Shown piece by piece: positions 20,001-25,000 of a stretch of 25,000 bases of DNA; position 1 is the first letter of the stretch; every line of letters begins with the position of its first letter. A program made the position numbers and the translations under genes. The notes beneath the pieces were generated by a model, which did no database searches, was not told where the DNA came from, and worked only from the letters and a program-made list of their open reading frames with translations. Location of the stretch: the NCBI GenBank assembly GCA_009663005.1, contig VIGQ01000096.1:2501-27500 (forward strand), read 5' to 3'. The stretch comes from Actinidia chinensis. Lineage: Eukaryota > Streptophyta > Magnoliopsida > Ericales > Actinidiaceae.

Positions 20001-20700
20001 GCCACGATACTGCTAAGGAGAACATCACTCTCACGCCAAAGCCATCATTGGCTGTTTTTGCTGCCTCTGAAGAACTGATGCTGGTGCTTTATTCCTGGAC
20101 AATTCTTTTTGTCTCCCTCTGGTCGTAATACAAGTACTTAAGTGCGACCTCTGGATTTTGCCCTCAGCCGTATCTGCCGGTATCCCTCTCTTTGACCTCT
20201 TCTTCCTGACCTCTGTGGGGACCTCCTTCTTGAACCTCTTCTCTGGCCCTCTTCTTTTACCTCTTCCTGTGACTATATGAAACTCGCTCGTTGTTTCGCC
20301 ACTTGTAGTATTTCCCTCTCTAAGTTTCCCACACAGCCTCCTCATTACGTCTTTGTTCTGCATGTCTTCTCCTGGTACATCTCCTTTATTAACTTGGTCT
20401 ACAACCCATGAGCACTCTTCTCATCGTGCTCATGTTGGAAAACCCCTGTGTTTCAATGCATTGTCTGATCTGCACACTCATCTCATCGGGTTAACATGAT
20501 GGAACACTTCGTATCTAATCATTGTCCTGATCTGCCCAATCGTCTTTATGTTCATCCCTCCTTCCGTGTCCTCATCCTTGTTTTCCATAGGGGCGTAATC
20601 CTGTTACTTGAAAGCGTAATCAGAGCTCCAAACTACTCCACCATCTTACTTCTCCCATATGAAAGCAATATCTGAAAACCACCACGCCACAGATGAAATC
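20001..20700 (-). pseudogene. Copia gag pseudogene (element B)
   Basis: An open stretch of 110 codons (20031-20363, minus) holds GNTTSGETTSEFHIVTGRG and a Lys/Arg-rich region, then a zinc-knuckle-like stretch near 20090-20130 that ends DKKNCPGIK in one frame. It leads directly into protease, as in Copia gag-pol. The upstream part (20400-20700) is frame-broken; MENKDEDTEGGMNIK near 20595 is a possible internal methionine, not a proven start. The capsid domain is too decayed for me to confirm. Confidence 0.65.
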
Positions 20701-21542
20701 CGGAATGTTGAAAAATCAAAAAGGGCTTTTCTGTCGAAATCAGACATTCTTGGGGACCCAATTGATTAAATCAGAACTTCAAGGGACTACTTTGTAATTT
20801 TCTAAAATTCAGGGACCAATCTGTAATAGCAGAAAGTCCGACTAAAAGTTTAATTTCTATTTTGGTCAACGGTCACGGTTGATTGGTCAATGCCTCGGTC
20901 AACGGCTGGTCAAGAACCGTGACTGGAACGAGGTTGACCAATTCCACGCCATCCGCGATCGCCAGCCCACTCAAAACCCCCGCCACCGCACCCACACCCA
21001 ATACCCCCCCCGCCATCCCGCCAAACTTGCGCTCTTCTCTTCTTCTGTTGTCCCGTACGACTCTTGGCCGTAACCATGGGGCATCCAGCCCATGCACCAT
21101 CTGACCGTACTGAGGCACACTGTAGGAGTTAGTAGCGATTCGTGGGCATAGGAGTTTACCGTAAGACGCATATCGACGTAGTCCCTTGAGGAGTTCGGTA
21201 GGACCCTAAGGCGGGCGGAGTAAACGGTTCTAGAGAACGATGCTGGGGCTCTTGCACCGCGACAGTTGAGTTCGTTTTGCCTTGGGTTGACTAGAGGGGC
21301 GCTTCATCTCGAGCTTTGCGGGTAGCACATTTGGCGAGGCGCAACGCCATCGTGACGTCAGGGTGGGGGAGGGGGGGGGGGAGGTTAATCCGACCGAGCG
21401 ACCCAATGAGCAGCTTGGTGTCTTCAAGTGGCATCGGCGTGGACAATGTCGGTGTACAGAGTCAAATCGTAGATCGGCGCGCTCAAGGAATCCGAGTTTT
21501 GTGTCCCATTAGGGACCATATCTCTTCCCTCGTTGACCCTGG
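20701..21542 (-). other. Probable leader of element B and GC-rich island
   Basis: Next to gag lies sequence which, on the minus strand, carries repeated 'TTGGTCCCTGAA/GGGTCCCC' phrases (20740-20830) as in the Copia C leader, then GTTGACC-type repeats (20865-20945). A GC-rich island follows (20940-21540) with one TGACGTCA (21353-21360) and a G-run (21367-21381). Frames here (up to 90 codons) are opposed on both strands and low in complexity, so I call no gene. The boundary with the duplication copy 2 is not sharp. Confidence 0.5.
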
Positions 21543-21623
21543 TGTCATTTGTATTTGGGGTCGACCCAAACGACTGTGTATGGCTTGAGTCGTCTAGATC
21601 GCTATTTTCATATTCTTCAGATC

Positions 21624-22254
21624 AAGGGCGGAGCCAATCACAAGGCCTCCCCTGGGCTGTAGCTCAGGGGAGCCCAGCCCTGCCAGTCCCAAAATTGAAA
21701 TAAATACATGTCATTGTACCAAAATGATTTCTAAATTTTGGTTTATAAGGTTTAAACTGTAATTCTGTTCTAAAAAAGAAACATTACGTTATTTGGTCAA
21801 ACCTTCATGCCCAATCTCTTCACTCTCTCTCCTATATTCTCACCCCTCTCAGTGAACCCTAGTAAGGTTGGTCGCTAAGGCGTACGTCGCGTCGAATTGA
21901 TGCTCCGGTTTTACCTAAGCTGCCTGTCCTCGAGTACGCCTTGTCAGGAGGAGGATTCGATCAAGAATTTTGGGAGACACCATGTGCTTGCAGTAGCAGC
22001 CTTAAGAGAATTTTCGAACCTATCGATTCAGGTTAATAGTAAACTGATTTCTATTTCATTAAGAACCATCAGGCACAACTTAAATAGATACTTTTCCTTG
22101 AATTTTTTTGATATTTTCCGTTTTATATACACTTTTTGCTATATATTAGTTATGAAATTATTTAGTTTATAAATTTTGCATATACATGTTTCTAAATTTT
22201 TTTTTGTAATTCTTATTTCCATAGCTAAGTAATTAGAATCCTGGCTCCACCCTT
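21624..22254. mobile_element. Non-autonomous inverted-repeat element (MITE-like), copy 2
   Basis: AAGGGCGGAGCCA (21624-21636) and TGGCTCCACCCTT (22242-22254) are inverted repeats matching at 12 of 13 positions. CTTCAGATC directly precedes the left end and recurs two bases after the right end, so a 9-bp target-site duplication is likely. A 9-bp duplication would fit a Mutator-like element; the terminal sequence alone does not settle it. The hairpin at 21647-21672 is just inside the left end. Confidence 0.65.
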
Positions 22255-24669
22255 AGCTTCAGATCCTTCGTCTGATGTGATCGTGACTATCAACTTCGAA
22301 CGGAAGGCCATTATAGTGTAAATTGGAACATAGAGATTAAGAAGACTTTCCGTTTGAATTGTGAAGACTGGTTTCTTGGGTATTGATAGCATTTCGGGGA
22401 AACGTTTTTGGATCTTATGCTTGTAATTACTAAATGACCACCCAATAAATAGTCCTTCAATTGTAATTCGCTCTACCAACTAGACGAAATTAAACTTTAT
22501 TACCCCTTGACTTTGTGGAACGTTAATTCTATTCACGATGGCGTGTTTGGTAAGGATATTTTGGGTCAAGTGAACTGCCGGGAAAGGTTAAAGATGGGAA
22601 AGGACAAGATTTACCGAAGAAGGCATTAAGAGCAAGAGGAATTCATTATGGAAGTCCAATTCAATTAATTTACGTGGATTGTTGGGCCTGCTTGGGCCTG
22701 TTGATTTCCAAGCCCGAGTTGGTGGCTGTCCGTCAGAATGGTAGTAAATATCTTTTTTTTTATCGTATGTACGTTTATTTTAGAATTCTCACTTTGTAAC
22801 CTTATTTTTATTATATCATCAATCGTTTAAAATTTAGGTTACTTTCAATTAATTTCATTCAAATCTCAACCTTTATTCATTATGAATCACATTACGTCCA
22901 TTATGTCATTGAACACAATCGGTTAAAATTTAGGTTACTTTCAATATGTCCCATTGAAACAATTTGCAGTGAATGATGCCAAATGAGATTTTAGTAAAAG
23001 TATAAGGATATAAAGGTACATTAACCGAACAGTTGCCAAAAAAAATTGATTTTACCCAACCACCTAAATAGAACAATGCGTATTTTTGTAGATCCAAATA
23101 AAAGTCGTGTTGGAGATAGTCCTAGAAGAGGTTAAAACTCCTGAAGGTTTTGGTTTTTGTTGATCACTGATTAACTCTCCATCTTGGAGTGTCGTGTGAA
23201 TTACCATCATAACCACCAATTCCAGTAAACTAAAAAAACATAACCGCGGCAAACTCCATTATAATTAGATAAATACAAAAACAAGCAATTAGCCAATATA
23301 TCCATCCAGAAAGCTAACAACAACATCAAGTTAATAAAAATCAGATCTAATCCATAAAAAATTAAAAAGAAAGAAATTACATTCTATAGCACGTTAAAGA
23401 AACTATAATTAGTAAACTAAAACAAGCATAATTATTTTCCGTTAACTTTGCACAAACCAAATTGGGGGGAAGAATATGCTTTTCAGAAGGATCTGGTACG
23501 TATATGTGATGGAGCTCCCATCCTCTAAGTTGAAGACCCCTAATCATCATCAACCATGATATGCATAAGGTGGATTTACGATTAATGGTTTTGAATCAGT
23601 GTAAGAATGCATTGGTTTGAACCCCCCCTGAAAACTCCATCGTTGAGATGGATGCAGAATGATTGTCACCTAAAAACCAAGGCTTGATCCCCTATTTCTT
23701 ACGTGAGCCCATACTGCCTCGTGTGCTTCCCCAATTTCATCGGATATACCAACTTTAAAACTAGTGATTCAAAAGTTTTAACGATTTTTTTCCAAAACCT
23801 TTGAATCATTAGTAATCTATCTCCCTCTTGTGACTCAACAAGATAGCAAACTGGGCGAATAATATCTCTTTTGGATCATACTCTGTAATTTGTGGCACCA
23901 CTAGCACTTCAACCGCACAAGTTACCACCCCCAATTCATCAAACGGCAAAACTGACCTTATTATAATTATATCAACAAATACTAGTATGGTTCCAAGTTG
24001 ATGAAATCCCCAACCGTCGTTACCTGATCTGAAGAATGCTAATCTTCTTCATACCACAATAGATAACCACAACCTCATAATATTTGGGTTTACAAAGGGT
24101 CCGACGATAGATTCCTTTCACAACAAAATAGTCAGGATGAGTGTTAACTCAAACTAAAAAAAACTCACCCAAGGATCATAAGAACTGGGAGTAATAACCA
24201 CTCCTGGGTGAAGGGGTTTAAGGGTTTTATAAGTCAAATGGTTTTAATCTATAGTAAGCACCATCCAACAGAAGAACTAAAAAACCTTTATACAACGGCA
24301 TATGTAGTTGGACTTCGTAGTTATCCCTTCATTAACACTAACTAAAATTCTCTTTTCTGGGTGGTTTTTCTTTCGTCGCGATCATCAACATAGGAAGCTT
24401 ATTGTGACAAGCTTTGAGGATATTTAATCTGTGCCTTGTGAGAGCTATTATTCTCGAGGCTACGAGACCGCCAATTTCCACATATGAATTACGCAATACA
24501 ACGTATGAAACTGAGAACTGACCCAACGTTTTTTTCTTCAATGGAAGGCAAGAAGGTTTTGGGAAAGCCATGCCCATTCTCGATAGGAAGAATCCATTCT
24601 TCAAATTTGGAGGGACACAAGTGTGTTAAGGAAATAAAAACTAAGCGCTAGGCTAATATGTATTCTCGA

Positions 24670-24672
<3 letters not shown>

Positions 24673-24725
<53 letters not shown>
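24673..24725. repeat. AT microsatellite, long allele
   Basis: About 26 uninterrupted AT units, at the position equivalent to the short run at 3204-3220 in copy 1. Confidence 0.95.
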
Positions 24726-24731
<6 letters not shown>

Positions 24732-25000
24732 GTATTAAAAATATGGTTTTTAACGAGACTAGTAGGCTTAAGAACTCTTACTCCTAATAGTTCCTTAGTG
24801 GCTTCGATTTCTATATTGTTTTGAATGACTTCAGGTTTTCATCTTTATCATTTATATCTCCTCTAATATTCCAATTTCAATTAAAATCACCTATAACCTA
24901 TTCAAAAATTCATATCGTGAATACCTTTATTGCTAATAAAAAAATATTTGTGGCTAGTGTTTTTATTACTAGCACAATGCAATAGGCCGTTTTTTTTTTA

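Larger units (their letters stand above)
18208..20850 (-). mobile_element. Deleted Copia-type LTR retrotransposon B
   Basis: On the minus strand: leader (from above 20700), gag remains, protease remains, a 3' segment shared with element A, a polypurine tract, and the 3' LTR (19041-18208). Integrase, reverse transcriptase and RNase H are absent between protease and the 3' segment. No 5' LTR is found; the leader probably continues into the GC-rich island at 20850-21540. A shares the 3' arrangement, so this may be a non-autonomous family rather than random decay. Confidence 0.75.
21543..25000. repeat. Large direct duplication, copy 2
   Basis: Collinear with 1-3530, beginning where TTGTATTTG (21549) matches position 7, and still matching at the window end, where GTGGCTAGTGTT aligns with GTGCTAGTGTT near 3486. 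Differences from copy 1 are mostly one- to few-base indels on both sides. Open frames (for example 24338-24604 minus, with the block ACHNKLPMLMI shared with copy 1) are probably accidental or damaged exon remains. Confidence 0.9.

Noticed and set aside
20619..20630. ATCAGAGCTCC, similar to a Copia primer-binding site on the plus strand
   Set aside because: Element B is clearly on the minus strand (polypurine tract and LTR polarity), no LTR end precedes the motif, and the match is short.
1..25000. The 3.5-kb terminal duplications as the LTRs of one giant retrotransposon
   Set aside because: No TG...CA ends, primer-binding site or polypurine tract is seen at the visible inner boundaries, and no pol domain in the central part is arranged to fit. 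It remains untestable without flanking sequence.

Overview
The window looks like intergenic, repeat-rich nuclear DNA of a flowering plant, probably a eudicot. It is AT-rich and holds no intact protein-coding gene, rRNA, tRNA or CRISPR array that I can defend. The recognisable coding matter is decayed transposon protein: one hAT transposase (minus strand) and gag/protease remains of two Ty1/Copia retrotransposons (one per strand). Several short inverted-repeat elements, two local tandem repeats and three microsatellites fill much of the rest.

Layout. (1) About 1-3530 is one copy of a direct duplication whose second copy is about 21543-25000; both carry the same inserted 0.6-kb inverted-repeat element. 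(2) 3541-3930 is a block rich in CCGGTT motifs. (3) 3931-7516 is mostly unassigned, with a 185-bp inverted-repeat element at 5086-5270 and a two-copy 145-bp tandem repeat at 6871-7159. (4) 7517-9230 is a broken hAT transposon. (5) 9231-13126 is AT-rich and unassigned apart from two MITE candidates and a 69-bp tandem repeat. (6) 13263-14539 is a truncated minus-strand LTR element ('A') bracketed by a direct repeat of about 125-135 bp. (7) 14879-17013 is the 5' part of a plus-strand Copia element ('C'): LTR, primer-binding site, GC-rich leader, gag, protease. (8) 17014-18207 is AT-rich and unassigned. (9) 18208-20850 or further is a second minus-strand LTR element ('B'), related to A, with gag and protease remains joined directly to a 3' segment and no integrase or reverse transcriptase. 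(10) 20850-21542 is a GC-rich island, probably B's leader. (11) The second duplication copy runs to the window end.

The differences between the two duplication copies are dominated by one- to few-base insertions and deletions in both, more like under-polished long-read consensus than biological decay. Reading frames there should not be trusted, and the duplication may partly be an assembly product. I see no new biochemical system. The most useful leads are the duplication, the repeat bracketing element A exactly at its LTR edge, the shared deletion architecture of A and B, and the TGACGTCA cluster in the Copia C leader.
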